DNA of 64,000 nt from JADJVL01 sp046331545 (GCA_046331545.1 JAXLQR010000002.1:1984001-2048000), one strand, 5' to 3'; shown: positions 44,431-53,447, counted from the first letter of the stretch. A program made the numbers and translations. Notes: generated from the sequence alone by a model not told the origin.

Positions 44431-46919
44431 CAGAAGACCCGCAGGAACGCGATCAACCCATTCACGGTGCGCACGCCGGGGATGTCGCTCTGCAGCCCGA
44501 CGCCGAGGTCCACGCGGACGGTGGTGAACCAGCCGAAGCCGGGGAGGTCGCCGGCGACGCCGAGGCCGGTGAGGGCGTAGGTCTTCTGGCTGTCGAAGGC
44601 CCGGACGCGGGCGTGGTCGAGGGTCAGGGAGAGCCGGAAGCTGGGCGTCGAGGGGAGCACCAGGCCCGCCTTGGCGTAGGCGAGGCGGTCGGCGGCGATG
44701 GCGTTGCTGCGGATGCCGGCGATGCGGACGTCGCCCCCGAGGCCCAGGCCGATGGCCTGGAAGCGGTCGAAGCCCTTGCCCGCGACGACGCCCGCGTCGC
44801 CGTGCAGCCAGAACTCCCCCGCGGTGCGCAGGTCGTAGCCCGCGCTGGCACCCCAGCGGGTGAAGCGTCCGCGGTCGGGCACCGCCTGGGGCGCCTCCGC
44901 GGTGCCGTAGGTCCCCTCCGGGCGGCGGCCCTCCCCGCCCCATGCGCGGAGCTGGAAGCCCCGCCAGAGCCAGGACAGGGCCAGCCGCCCCTCCCGGGTC
45001 CAGCCGTCGGGCGGGAGGGCGAAGCCGGGGGTCCGCCGGTCCTTGTCCCGCGACTCGGTGAAGGCGTCGTAGCGGAAGCGGCCCTCCAGCTCGGCGCGCC
45101 AGCCCGCGCCAAGGTCCCGGCCCAGGGCGAGCTCCAGGGTCCCGAAGCGGCGGGCCACCTCGTCCTTCTCCACCAGCCGGCCATCCTTCACGGGCCGCTC
45201 TCCGCCCGGCCAGAGCAGGGCCACGGCGCTGGCCCGGGCGTCGAGGCCGCCAGGCAGCCGGGGCACCGCGAGGCTCGCGGTGTTGAACACCGCGGCGGTG
45301 AAGAGGTTCACCTGGACGCCCTTCCCGAAGGCGTCGAAGTCGTAGTAGGCCAGCCCGGCCGCGGGCAGGACCGGCGGGGAGAAGCCCGGATCGATGAGCA
45401 GGGCGCCGCCGATGGCCCGCCCGCCGGTGCGGGCGTTCGGGTCGATGCGTCGGGTGCCGTCGGGCTGCCGCTGGAAGTAGCGCACGCCCTCGGGGGTGGC
45501 CTTCAGCATCGTGGCCTTGGAGGCCCGCGCGGCGGCCCGGTCGGCCTCGAAGGTGGCGCTCTCCGCCACCGCGTCCCGCACGCGCAGGGTCCGCAGGACC
45601 TGGGTCATGCCCCCCGGGCTCACCCAGCGCTCGGTGCTCTCCACCCGCTCCACCCGCCAGTGTCCGGCCACCTCGCCGTAATGGAGGATCCGCCGCTCCG
45701 AGCGCACGGTGCCCGGGAGGTCGCTGCGCTCGCCGGTCTCCTCGAGGATGCGGCCCGTGGCCTCCTCGATGCGGAGCTCGCCGCGCCAGAGGAGCGGGTC
45801 GGCGTCCACGGGCTCGAAGCGGACCCGGCGGCGGCCGGGACCGTCCGGCCCGCCGTCGCGGTAGCGGTAGCGCTCGGTGAGGGCCAGGGCCACCGGCGGC
45901 GCCAGGCTGGCCCGGCTCTCGATGACGGGAAGCTGGAGGCCCTCGGCCACCTTGGCCCGCACGCCGTTGAACCGGACCTCCTGCTGGAGCAGCTCCTCAC
46001 CCTCGCCCGCGCGTTCGAAGGCGCGGAAGGTGAAGCCGAGATCCATGCCGAAGCCCCGCTCGGACTGGAGGTGGAGGTCCACGTCCAGCCGGTAGGCGAG
46101 GGTGCGGAGGGCCAGCCGCTCCCGGAGCTGGAAGGCCCGCACCTTCGCGAGCAGCGCCGCGACGTCGTAGGGCCGCGCGTCCACCACGGCCACTTCCGTG
46201 CGCTCGGCCGGGAGGGGCGCTTCGGTCCAGGCCCCGTCCGCGAAGCGCCACCGGCGGGCTTCCGGGCCGCCGGCCCGGCGCAGGAGCAGGTCGCCGTTGC
46301 CGCCCTCCACCTCGGTGAAGCCCGCTGGGAGGACGGCGGCGAGGCGCGCGGCGGGTCCGCCGCCCGGGACCACGAGGCGGCCGCCGTCCCCAAGCAGGGC
46401 GCCCAGCAGGGGGCCCGGATCGGCGGGAAGCCAGAGGGTCCAGGGCCGGCCTGGAAAGCTGTTCTGGGCCTGGAAGAGGCGGTCCCGCCAGGCGGCGGGG
46501 TCCGGGCCCAGGTCCGCCTCGGAGAGGGCGCCTCCATCCACGGCGCCCCAGGCGGCCTCGTCCAGGAGGGGCGACGCGGCGGGATCGAAGGCCACGTAGA
46601 GCCGGCGGGCAGGGTTCCGGGCCCGCAGGGCCGCGCTGGCGGCGCGCAGGAGGACCGAGCGCAGGCCGGGCGTCGCGTCGGCGGGAGGGAGGGCGACGCG
46701 CACCGCGGCCGCGTCGCGCAGGGGGGCGCTGAGGGCTGCCCAGGCCTCGGCCGCCCGGGCGCCTTCGGCGGGATCCCGCGGATCCCGAGGAACCAGCCGC
46801 GCGGGATCGGCATCCCTCAGGTCCAGGAGGGGCGGCAGGGGAAGGCCGGACTCGAGCGGCGCGCCGCCGGAAGCCTGGGCGGCGAGGGGGAGGCAGACGG
46901 CAGGGAGCAGGAACCGCAT
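44430..46919 (-). CDS. Large exported protein of unknown function with probable C-terminal outer-membrane barrel
   Basis: 829 residues. I do not recognise the family. A signal peptide (FLLPAVCLPLAAQA) is followed by an alpha/beta N-terminal half and, from about residue 540, alternating strands with aromatic ends that close in LIAFLRVF, as expected for an outer-membrane barrel. The region from about 290 to 520 is rich in Arg/Glu-containing strands and resembles LPS-assembly or DUF-type beta domains only loosely. The ATG at 46919 follows CACAGT by 6 nt. Divergent from pilC/gspF and coupled to the alpha/beta hydrolase. Confidence 0.6.
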   Translation of the reverse strand: MRFLLPAVCLPLAAQASGGAPLESGLPLPPLLDLRDADPARLVPRDPRDPAEGARAAEAWAALSAPLRDAAAVRVALPPADATPGLRSVLLRAASAALRARNPARRLYVAFDPAASPLLDEAAWGAVDGGALSEADLGPDPAAWRDRLFQAQNSFPGRPWTLWLPADPGPLLGALLGDGGRLVVPGGGPAARLAAVLPAGFTEVEGGNGDLLLRRAGGPEARRWRFADGAWTEAPLPAERTEVAVVDARPYDVAALLAKVRAFQLRERLALRTLAYRLDVDLHLQSERGFGMDLGFTFRAFERAGEGEELLQQEVRFNGVRAKVAEGLQLPVIESRASLAPPVALALTERYRYRDGGPDGPGRRRVRFEPVDADPLLWRGELRIEEATGRILEETGERSDLPGTVRSERRILHYGEVAGHWRVERVESTERWVSPGGMTQVLRTLRVRDAVAESATFEADRAAARASKATMLKATPEGVRYFQRQPDGTRRIDPNARTGGRAIGGALLIDPGFSPPVLPAAGLAYYDFDAFGKGVQVNLFTAAVFNTASLAVPRLPGGLDARASAVALLWPGGERPVKDGRLVEKDEVARRFGTLELALGRDLGAGWRAELEGRFRYDAFTESRDKDRRTPGFALPPDGWTREGRLALSWLWRGFQLRAWGGEGRRPEGTYGTAEAPQAVPDRGRFTRWGASAGYDLRTAGEFWLHGDAGVVAGKGFDRFQAIGLGLGGDVRIAGIRSNAIAADRLAYAKAGLVLPSTPSFRLSLTLDHARVRAFDSQKTYALTGLGVAGDLPGFGWFTTVRVDLGVGLQSDIPGVRTVNGLIAFLRVF

Positions 46920-46925
46920 CGTCCC

Positions 46926-46931
46926 ACTGTG
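46926..46931 (-). promoter_or_regulatory. -10-like CACAGT, leaderless spacing, large exported protein
   Basis: CACAGT then GGGACG (6 nt) then ATG. Confidence 0.35.
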
Positions 46932-47011
46932 CCATCGGCGCCCGGGGCTGCCGCCCCCCGAAATGCCGAACAGGACCCGAACCGCTATCCTTGAGGATTC
47001 CAGGAACAACC

Positions 47012-48199
47012 ATGCGCTTCACCGTCAAGCTCACCACCGCCAACGGCGAGGTCCTCATCCGGGACTTCGACGGGCAGAGCCCCGAGGAGGTGCGGGGGCG
47101 GGTGCTCCAGGAGGGCGGCTTCCCCATCGAGGTGAAGGCCAGCAGCGCGGCGTTCCGGAGCAGCAAGGTCCTTTCGGCCGACAGCCTGATCCACTTCAAC
47201 ACGGAGTTCCTGGCCCTGCTCAAGGCGGGAATCCCCCTCCTCCAGTCCCTGGAGCTGCTCTCGGGCCACGGCCTGGACCCGCTCATGCGCAGCTCCCTGG
47301 AGAAGGTGGTGGGGTTCGTGCGCGAGGGCATGGCCTTCTCCGAGGCCCTGGAGCAGGCGGGCACCTTCCCGGCGGTGTACCGCGCCAACGTGGTGGCCGG
47401 GGAACGCAGCGGCACGCTGACGGAAGTGATCGGCCGCTGGCTGGCCTTCCAGAAGTTCGCGCAAGGGAGCAAGCGGCGGATCGTGGAGGCGCTCTTCTAC
47501 CCCGGCTTCCTCGTGATGGTGCTGATCCTCTCCATGCTGGTGCTGTTCAACGTGGTGCTGCCCCGCTTCGCCGAGATCTATTCGGGCGGGGGCGTCGAGA
47601 TGCCCGCGGCCACCCAGATCCTGCTCGGCTTCGGCAAGTTCATGCGCTCCACCCTCTGGCTGCAGGGGCTCCTGGCCGTGGGCCTCGTCTTCTTCGTGCG
47701 CTGGCTCATCACCACCGAGGCCGGGCGGCGCGTCTGGGAACGCGGCCTGCTCGCCCTGCCCAAGTTCGGCACCCTCTACCGCATGTACCACTCCTCCGTC
47801 TTCTCGCGGACCCTGGGCGTGCTCCTCAGCGGCGGCATGCCGGTGCTGCAGGCCCTGGAGGTCATCCAGCGCACCACCGCCAGCGAACGCATGAAGGTGC
47901 GCCTCGTCACCGTCATCGAGGCCGTGCGGGCGGGCTCCAGCCTCCACAACGCCCTCGACCAGGGCAAGATCCTCGACCCCCTGGCCATCGAGATGTGCCG
48001 CGTGGGCGAGCAGAGCTCGGCCCTGCCCGAGATGCTCAGCCACGTGGCGGACTTCTTCGACCAGCAGGTGGAGAAGGCCACCACCGCCGTCACCAACCTC
48101 ATCGGACCGGTGCTGATCCTGCTGATGGGCCTCATGGTGCTGGGGCTGCTGCTGGCGGTCTACGTGCCGCTCTTCAACGCCGGCAACCTGGTGCGGTAG
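47012..48199 (+). CDS. Type IV pilus / type II secretion inner-membrane platform protein PilC/GspF
   Basis: 395 residues with two T2SSF domains (about residues 65-190 and 268-390), each with a helix bundle and membrane segments (FLVMVLILSMLVLFNVVLP, LGLLLAVYVPLF). The family forms the inner-membrane platform that the assembly ATPases drive. The pilB, pilT, pilM-Q or gspE/gspD genes are not in the window, so I cannot tell pilus from secretion. A TATCCT hexamer lies at 46986-46991 and AGGA before the ATG. Convergent with the LytM protein. Confidence 0.93.
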   Translation: MRFTVKLTTANGEVLIRDFDGQSPEEVRGRVLQEGGFPIEVKASSAAFRSSKVLSADSLIHFNTEFLALLKAGIPLLQSLELLSGHGLDPLMRSSLEKVVGFVREGMAFSEALEQAGTFPAVYRANVVAGERSGTLTEVIGRWLAFQKFAQGSKRRIVEALFYPGFLVMVLILSMLVLFNVVLPRFAEIYSGGGVEMPAATQILLGFGKFMRSTLWLQGLLAVGLVFFVRWLITTEAGRRVWERGLLALPKFGTLYRMYHSSVFSRTLGVLLSGGMPVLQALEVIQRTTASERMKVRLVTVIEAVRAGSSLHNALDQGKILDPLAIEMCRVGEQSSALPEMLSHVADFFDQQVEKATTAVTNLIGPVLILLMGLMVLGLLLAVYVPLFNAGNLVR

Positions 48200-48208
48200 G
48201 CCGCGCCG

Positions 48209-49390
48209 CTACTTGTAGCGCCGCTTCAGCCACCGGTTCGGGTCCTCGGCCTTGGTCCTGAACCGGATCTCGAAGCCCAGCCGCGGCCCGTCCACGGTCT
48301 GCCCCACGTAGCCGAGGGTCTCGCCGGTCTTGAGCACCTGGCCCTTCTGGACCATCAGGCCCTGCAGGTGGCTGTAGAGGGTGAACCAGCCGCCGCCGTG
48401 GTCGAGGATCACCATGGGGCCGTAGCTCTGGTAGTAGTCGCAGAAGACCACCTTCCCGTCCGCCACGGCGGCGATGGGCACGCCGGCGGGGGCCTCGATC
48501 AGCAGCCCGCTCTGCAGCGTCTTCGTGTGGAAGCGGGGGTGGACGTGCTCGCCGAAGCCCAGGGCGAGGCTGCCCTCCACCGGCTGGGGCAGCTCGCCCC
48601 GGAGGGCGGCGAAGTTCACGGTCGCGTCGAAGGCCTCGTTCCGGGGCAGGCGCCCCAGCAGGCCCGTCAGCATGCGCTCGAGCTGGATGGCCTCTTCGGA
48701 CAGCTCGGCCTGCACGGCCCGCTGCTGGCGCTCGTCGGCCTGGAGGGTCTCCAGGAAGCCGCGCAGCTTCTCCTCGCTGAGGCGCAGGCTGGCCTGGGTG
48801 GCCTGGGAGGCCTTCTCCTCCTCCGTCAGCTTCGCCAGGGTGGCCTTGAGCTCCTGCTCCCGCTGGACCAGGCTGCCCTGGAGGGACTGGACGGCCCGGA
48901 GCCGCTTCACCTGCTGGAGCCGCAGCCAGGCGAGGAGACGGCCCCGCTGGAGGTAGTCCTCGAAGCTGCGGAAGCTGGCCAGGAAGGCGAGGTCGCCCCA
49001 GGGGCCCACCGCCTGCAGCCAGCGGATCTGGTGCCGGAGGCTTCCCCGCAGCCTGAGGATGTCGCCCTTGATGCGATCCCGCTCCTGCCCCAGACGGAGG
49101 ACCTCGGCTTCCGTCTGGTCCCGGCGCAGGCGGGCCCCCTCGCTCTCCATCTGGGCGCGGTCCCGCTGCAGGGCGATGCCCTGCATCTCCACCAGCACGC
49201 CCTTGCGGCGCTTCTTGAGGAGGGCCACTTGCTGGTCCACCTGGGCCAGCCTCCCCTGGACCTGGGCCAGGCGCTCCTTGATGAGGGCCGGATCCTGGGG
49301 GTTCGCGGGGGTCGCCGGGGACTGGGCGGGGTCCTGGGGTGGCCGCGCGGCGAGGACCGCCGGCACCAGCAGGAGCCGCGCGGGCCTCAC
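48209..49390 (-). CDS. EnvC-like murein hydrolase activator (coiled coil + degenerate LytM)
   Basis: 393 residues. After a short leader a long coiled coil runs from about residue 35 to 245, then a C-terminal LytM/M23 fold (about 265-385). In active M23 enzymes the first zinc site is H-x3-D; here the aligned segment is SGLLIEAPAG, so those ligands are missing, as in EnvC of E. coli, which switches on amidases without cutting wall itself. The start is GTG, overlapping the upstream stop (GTGA). It likely acts in cell separation. A short leader with a weak hydrophobic segment may be a signal peptide. Confidence 0.85.
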   Translation of the reverse strand: MRPARLLLVPAVLAARPPQDPAQSPATPANPQDPALIKERLAQVQGRLAQVDQQVALLKKRRKGVLVEMQGIALQRDRAQMESEGARLRRDQTEAEVLRLGQERDRIKGDILRLRGSLRHQIRWLQAVGPWGDLAFLASFRSFEDYLQRGRLLAWLRLQQVKRLRAVQSLQGSLVQREQELKATLAKLTEEEKASQATQASLRLSEEKLRGFLETLQADERQQRAVQAELSEEAIQLERMLTGLLGRLPRNEAFDATVNFAALRGELPQPVEGSLALGFGEHVHPRFHTKTLQSGLLIEAPAGVPIAAVADGKVVFCDYYQSYGPMVILDHGGGWFTLYSHLQGLMVQKGQVLKTGETLGYVGQTVDGPRLGFEIRFRTKAEDPNRWLKRRYK

Positions 49391-50121
49391 CCCTTCCTTC
49401 CCTTGCCGGGGAAGGCCAGGAGGATGGCGAGGAGGACGGCCGGGCCGCCGAGGGCGAGGGGCAGGGCGGACCAGGCGGGTCCGTCGGCGGGGAGGCCCTG
49501 GACCGGGAAGAAGTGGCTGCCGTAGGTGAGGATCTCGCCGGCGCGGTCGGACAGGCCCAGCATGGGCGCGAACTGGCCCACGTAGGCCACCAGCTCGCCC
49601 AGGCCCTGCATGAGGAAGGCGAGCATCAGGGCCACCCCGCGGTTCGATGCCACCACCCTCGCCAGGAGGGCGGCCCAGAGCAGCAGCTGAAGCCCGAGGA
49701 CCATGCCCGAGAGGTCGCCGTTGAGGACGCTGCGCTGGAAGGGCGAACCCGTGAGCTTGGCGCAGGCGGCCCACACCGGGAAGAGGGCCACCTGGCTGAG
49801 GAAGAGGCCGTGAAGGAAGGCCAGGGCGATGCCGAGGAAGAGGCCGGCGTAGCGGTCCTTCGCCTGGCCCGCCGCCATCCAGTCGGAGAGGGGGAAGAAG
49901 CCGGCGAAGAGGATGATGGCGCTGGCCATGGTGTGGGCCACCCGGGCCAGGTTGTCGGCGGTGTAGGCGGTGAGGTCCTCGGTGGCCAGGGGGATCGGGG
50001 TCCCGAAGGCCGTCACGGCGTTGTCGGCGGAACGGCTCAGGCCGCCCAGGAGGATGCCCGCCAGGAGCAGCGCCACGAGGGTCCAGACGATGCGCAGGCG
50101 CGAGCTTCCAAAACGGTCCAT
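49387..50121 (-). CDS. Unrecognised polytopic membrane protein upstream of the LytM protein
   Basis: 244 residues with about six or seven membrane helices (from IVWTLVALLLAGILLGGL to the final LLAILLAFP). No family was recognised. The C-terminus ends in GKGRKG, a positive tail. It lies directly upstream of and overlaps the EnvC-like gene (GTGA), where FtsX would sit in a FtsEX-EnvC module, but it lacks an obvious FtsX signature. GGAG 6 nt before the ATG; TAGAAT at 50143-50148 may be its -10. Confidence 0.55.
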   Translation of the reverse strand: MDRFGSSRLRIVWTLVALLLAGILLGGLSRSADNAVTAFGTPIPLATEDLTAYTADNLARVAHTMASAIILFAGFFPLSDWMAAGQAKDRYAGLFLGIALAFLHGLFLSQVALFPVWAACAKLTGSPFQRSVLNGDLSGMVLGLQLLLWAALLARVVASNRGVALMLAFLMQGLGELVAYVGQFAPMLGLSDRAGEILTYGSHFFPVQGLPADGPAWSALPLALGGPAVLLAILLAFPGKGRKG

Positions 50122-50142
50122 GCGGGTCTCCGGTGTGCCCCG

Positions 50143-50148
50143 ATTCTA
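50143..50148 (-). promoter_or_regulatory. -10-like TAGAAT for the membrane protein/LytM pair
   Basis: TAGAAT (5 of 6 matches to TATAAT) lies 21 nt before the ATG at 50121, with GGAG in between. No clear -35. Confidence 0.4.
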
Positions 50149-50205
50149 CAGGACACCGATCATGGCCTGCCTCGGGTAGGGTGGAGGTTCCGCCTGGAGC
50201 CCCCG

Positions 50206-51582
50206 ATGAACGCCGACCTCCTGTCCCGCGAATCCCTCGCCCAGTTCGCCGCCGAGCAGCGCGCGGCCTTCGAGGCCGAGCTGAAGACCCTGGTGGAGAT
50301 CCCCTCCATCAGCGCCGACCCCGCCCGGGCCGGCGACGTGCGCCGCTGCGCGGAAGCAGCCAAAGCGTTGTTCGAGCGGCACGGCGGCCAGGCCGAGATC
50401 CTCGAGACCGAGGGCAACCCCTTCATCCACGGCTGGTTCGGTGCCGATCCCGCCCTGCCCACCATCACCGTCTACAACCACATGGACGTGCAGCCCGCCA
50501 ACGAGCCCGAGTGGCTGGCGGACCCCTTCACCTTCGTGGTGGACGGCGACACCTACAAGGGCCGGGGCAGCACCGACGACAAGGGCCCCGCCGTGACGGC
50601 CTTCTTCGGCGCCCTGGCCGCCCGCAAGGCCGGCGTGCCCCTGAACATCCACTTCCTCTGGGAACTGGAGGAGGAGATCGGCTCCCCGAACTTCGAGTCG
50701 GGCCTGAAGGCCCATGCCGCCCGGTTCAAGACCGACGCCATCGTGGTGAGCGACACGGTCTGGATCACCCGGGGCAAGCCCAGCACGCCGGCGGGCCTGC
50801 GGGGCCTGAAGGGCTTCCGCCTCACCCTCGAGACCGCCGACCACGACCTCCACAGCGGCGTGGTGGGCGGCGCGGCCCGCAATCCCCTCTCCGAGCTCAT
50901 CGAGCTGGTGAGCAGGATGATGGACGGCGACACCGGCAAGGTGAAGATCCCTGGGTTCTACGACGAGGTCGTCCCGCCCTCGGACGCGGAGCTGGAGGGC
51001 TGGAAGAACTCCGGCTTCAGCGTCGCCACCTTCAAGGCCGACCACATGATCAAGGGCCTGCGCACCGAGGATCCCCTCAAGGTCCTGAAGCGCGTCTGGG
51101 GCCGGCCCACCATGGAGATCCACGGCGTCGTGGGCGGCTACACCGGCCCCGGCATCAAGAGCGCCGTGCCCGCCCGGGCCGAGGTGAAGGTGAGCTGCCG
51201 CCTGGTGCCCGACATGGACGAGAAGTCCACCATGGCCCGCATCCGCAAGTTCGTCGCCAAGCACAACCCGGACGTGGAGGTCCACGAGGAGCACGGCCTC
51301 GCCCCCTTCAAGGGCCACACCACCGGCGCCTACGCGGACGCCATCAAGGACGCCTACAAGTTCGCCTTCGGCGCGGGCTGCTCCTTCACCCGGGAGGGCG
51401 GCTCCATCGGCGCGGTGAAGACCATGGAGGACGTGCTGGGCTGCGAGGTCTACTTCCTCGGCCTCAGCCTTCCGAGCCATGGCTACCACGCGCCGAACGA
51501 GAACTACGACTGGGAGCAGGCGTCGGGGGGCATCGCGGCCTTCGCCCGGTACTTCCAAACCGTGAGCGGCTTCAAGCGCTGA
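50206..51582 (+). CDS. M20-family dipeptidase/carboxypeptidase
   Basis: 458 residues of a zinc peptidase. Metal ligands are visible in order: His in YNHMDVQP (about residue 91), Asp in GRGSTDDKGP (about 125), catalytic Glu in WELEEEIGS (about 158), Asp in VVSDTVW (about 182) and a C-terminal His in LPSHGYHAPNE (about 425). The dimerisation insert between residues 200 and 360 is complete. It resembles Xaa-His or CNDP-type dipeptidases. No signal peptide, so cytoplasmic. It could cut dipeptides from cyanophycin or other peptides, but that is a guess. Confidence 0.9.
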   Translation: MNADLLSRESLAQFAAEQRAAFEAELKTLVEIPSISADPARAGDVRRCAEAAKALFERHGGQAEILETEGNPFIHGWFGADPALPTITVYNHMDVQPANEPEWLADPFTFVVDGDTYKGRGSTDDKGPAVTAFFGALAARKAGVPLNIHFLWELEEEIGSPNFESGLKAHAARFKTDAIVVSDTVWITRGKPSTPAGLRGLKGFRLTLETADHDLHSGVVGGAARNPLSELIELVSRMMDGDTGKVKIPGFYDEVVPPSDAELEGWKNSGFSVATFKADHMIKGLRTEDPLKVLKRVWGRPTMEIHGVVGGYTGPGIKSAVPARAEVKVSCRLVPDMDEKSTMARIRKFVAKHNPDVEVHEEHGLAPFKGHTTGAYADAIKDAYKFAFGAGCSFTREGGSIGAVKTMEDVLGCEVYFLGLSLPSHGYHAPNENYDWEQASGGIAAFARYFQTVSGFKR

Positions 51583-51589
51583 GCCGGGC

Positions 51590-52225
51590 ATGGGTCTGCA
51601 GGCCAGCACCGTCGCGAAGGCCAGCCTCGTCGCGACGGTGCTGACCTTCGCGCTGCTGGGCTTCGCCCCCCAGGCCGACCGCTTCACCTGGTTCATGGAG
51701 AACGTCCCCGTGATCGTGGGGGTGCCGGTGATCCTCGCGACGTGGCGGCGCTTTCCCCTCACGGACCTGCTCTGCGTCCTCCTGGCCCTCCACGCCCTGG
51801 TGCTGATGGTGGGCGGCCACTGGACCTACGCGAAGGTCCCGGCCGGATACTGGGTCCAGGACGCGCTGCACCTGGCCCGCAATCCCTACGACCGGCTGGG
51901 GCACCTGATGCAGGGCTTCGTGCCCGCGCTGCTCTTCCGGGAGGTGCTCTTCCGCAAGGGTGTGCTGAAGCCCGGCGGGTGGTCGGTCTTCGTGCTGCTC
52001 TTCATGGTGCTGGGGCTCTCCGCCGCCTACGAGCTGCTGGAGTGGCAGACCGCCGTCTGGACCGGCAGCGCCGCCGACGCCTTCCTGGGGACCCAGGGCG
52101 ACGTGTGGGACACCCAGTGGGACATGGCCTGCGCCGGGCTGGGCGCGGTCCTCGGCCTCGGGCTCCTGGCCCGCCGCCACGACCGGCAGATGGCGGCCCT
52201 GGCGGGGGTGGGGCCCGCGGCCTGA
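51590..52225 (+). CDS. DUF2238-family (YjdF-like) inner-membrane protein
   Basis: 211 residues with about six hydrophobic segments. WTYAKVPAGYWVQDALHLARNPYDRLGHLMQGFVPALLFRE and YELLEWQTAVW...FLGTQGDVWDTQWDM are characteristic of DUF2238, a membrane family of unknown function that may bind metal through its conserved His/Asp/Glu. It starts 7 bases after the peptidase stop; likely co-transcribed. Confidence 0.8.
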   Translation: MGLQASTVAKASLVATVLTFALLGFAPQADRFTWFMENVPVIVGVPVILATWRRFPLTDLLCVLLALHALVLMVGGHWTYAKVPAGYWVQDALHLARNPYDRLGHLMQGFVPALLFREVLFRKGVLKPGGWSVFVLLFMVLGLSAAYELLEWQTAVWTGSAADAFLGTQGDVWDTQWDMACAGLGAVLGLGLLARRHDRQMAALAGVGPAA

Positions 52226-52299
52226 CCGGGAATGGGGACCGGAAAACCGAGGGGTCCCCAAGGAAATCCGCTTCAGCGCGTCGTGCGGCCTCCCGGGTC

Positions 52300-52331
52300 T
52301 TGACTAGACATCAGAGTGATATCACATTGAT
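52300..52331 (+). promoter_or_regulatory. Promoter and palindromic operator of the SPFH gene
   Basis: TTGACT (52300-52305) is a -35; 17 bp later CACATT (52323-52328) is the likely -10. Over the spacer and -10 lies GTGATATCAC (52316-52325), a perfect palindrome, inside a larger dyad ATCA...TGAT (52310-52331). A repressor bound there would block transcription. Confidence 0.5.
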
Positions 52332-52356
52332 CGCGCCTCACAAGGAGGAGGCGACG

Positions 52357-53226
52357 ATGTTCAAGGAAAAGACCCTCATCCCCGTCTCCGGCATCCCCAT
52401 CCTGGTCCTGGGCGTGCTCGGCCTGCTTTCGGTCCCCGGGCTGGCCATCGCTGCGGGAGTCCAGCAGTCGGCCGCCCTGGGCGTCGCGGCGGCGTGCGTG
52501 CTCGTGGCCTCCCTCTTCTTCCTGTCGGGACTCTTCGTGGTGAACCCCAACGAGGCGGCCGTGCTCCAGCTCTTCGGCGACTACAAGGGCACGGTGCGCA
52601 AGGAAGGCATGGCCTGGGCCAACCCCTTCCTCACCAAGCGCAAGGTGAGCACCAAGGTGCGGAGCTTCGAGAGCCAGCGCCTGAAGGTGAACGACCTGGA
52701 CGGCAACCCCGTGGAGATCGCCGCCATCGTGGTGTGGAACGTGGTGGACACCGCCGAGGCCACCTTCCAGGTGCAGGATGTCGAGAAGTTCGTCCAGGTC
52801 CAGAGCGAGGCGGCCCTGCGCAACCTGGCCACGCGCTTCCCCTACGACGTCCATGACGACCAGCACGTCTCTCTCCGGGGCCACACGGACGTGGTGGCCC
52901 AGCACCTCAAGGAGGAGGTCCAGAAGGTGCTCGCCCAGGCCGGCGTGGAGGTCACCGACGCCCGCATCAGCCACCTGGCCTACGCCCCCGAGATCGCCCA
53001 GGCCATGCTCCAGCGCCAGCAGGCGGGCGCGATCATCGCGGCGCGGACCCGCATCGTGGAGGGCGCCGTGGGCATGGTGGAGATGGCCCTGGAGAAGCTG
53101 GAGCAGAACCAGTCCGTGAGGCTCGACGAGGAGCGCAAGGCGGCCATGGTCTCGAACCTCCTGGTGGTGCTCTGCGGCGAGCGCGGCGCCCAGGCCGTGG
53201 TCAACGCGGGCACCCTCTACCACTGA
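52357..53226 (+). CDS. SPFH-domain (band 7) membrane protein
   Basis: 289 residues with two N-terminal hydrophobic segments (about 9-30 and 43-63) and an SPFH domain (about 65-250: VVNPNEAAVLQLFGDYKGTVRKEGMAWANPF and the RARISHLAYAPEIAQAMLQRQQAGAIIAART helix). This matches QmcA/stomatin-type membrane scaffold proteins. AGGAGG precedes the ATG. It is followed within one base by an Arc-type ribbon-helix-helix gene. Function is likely in membrane organisation or stress. Confidence 0.88.
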   Translation: MFKEKTLIPVSGIPILVLGVLGLLSVPGLAIAAGVQQSAALGVAAACVLVASLFFLSGLFVVNPNEAAVLQLFGDYKGTVRKEGMAWANPFLTKRKVSTKVRSFESQRLKVNDLDGNPVEIAAIVVWNVVDTAEATFQVQDVEKFVQVQSEAALRNLATRFPYDVHDDQHVSLRGHTDVVAQHLKEEVQKVLAQAGVEVTDARISHLAYAPEIAQAMLQRQQAGAIIAARTRIVEGAVGMVEMALEKLEQNQSVRLDEERKAAMVSNLLVVLCGERGAQAVVNAGTLYH

Positions 53227-53227
53227 G

Positions 53228-53413
53228 ATGGCGGAGCGGAAGGCCTTCCTGCTCCGGGTGGACCCGGAGCTCCTCGTCGCCCTGCAGGCCTGGGCCGACG
53301 AGGAGCTCCGCAGCCTCAACGGGCAGATCGAGTTCCTGCTCCGGAAGGCCCTGCGCGAGGCCGGGCGGGAGAGGAAGGCCCGTCCCGGCCCGAAGCGCCC
53401 CCCCACGGCCTAG
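53228..53413 (+). CDS. Small ribbon-helix-helix (Arc-like) protein
   Basis: 61 residues with a beta-strand LLRVDPELLVALQAWADEELRSLNGQIEFLLRKAL, the ribbon-helix-helix pattern of Arc/MetJ proteins, and a basic Pro-rich tail. It starts one base after the SPFH stop. It may bind the palindrome upstream of the SPFH gene and regulate the pair, or be an unrelated small DNA-binding protein. Confidence 0.7.
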   Translation: MAERKAFLLRVDPELLVALQAWADEELRSLNGQIEFLLRKALREAGRERKARPGPKRPPTA

Positions 53414-53435
53414 ACCCCGCCCCATCCCACTCCGC

Positions 53436-53441
53436 TAGGCT
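53436..53441 (+). promoter_or_regulatory. -10-like TAGGCT, leaderless spacing, ABC ATPase
   Basis: TAGGCT then CGAGGC (6 nt) then ATG at 53448. Confidence 0.4.
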
Positions 53442-53447
53442 CGAGGC

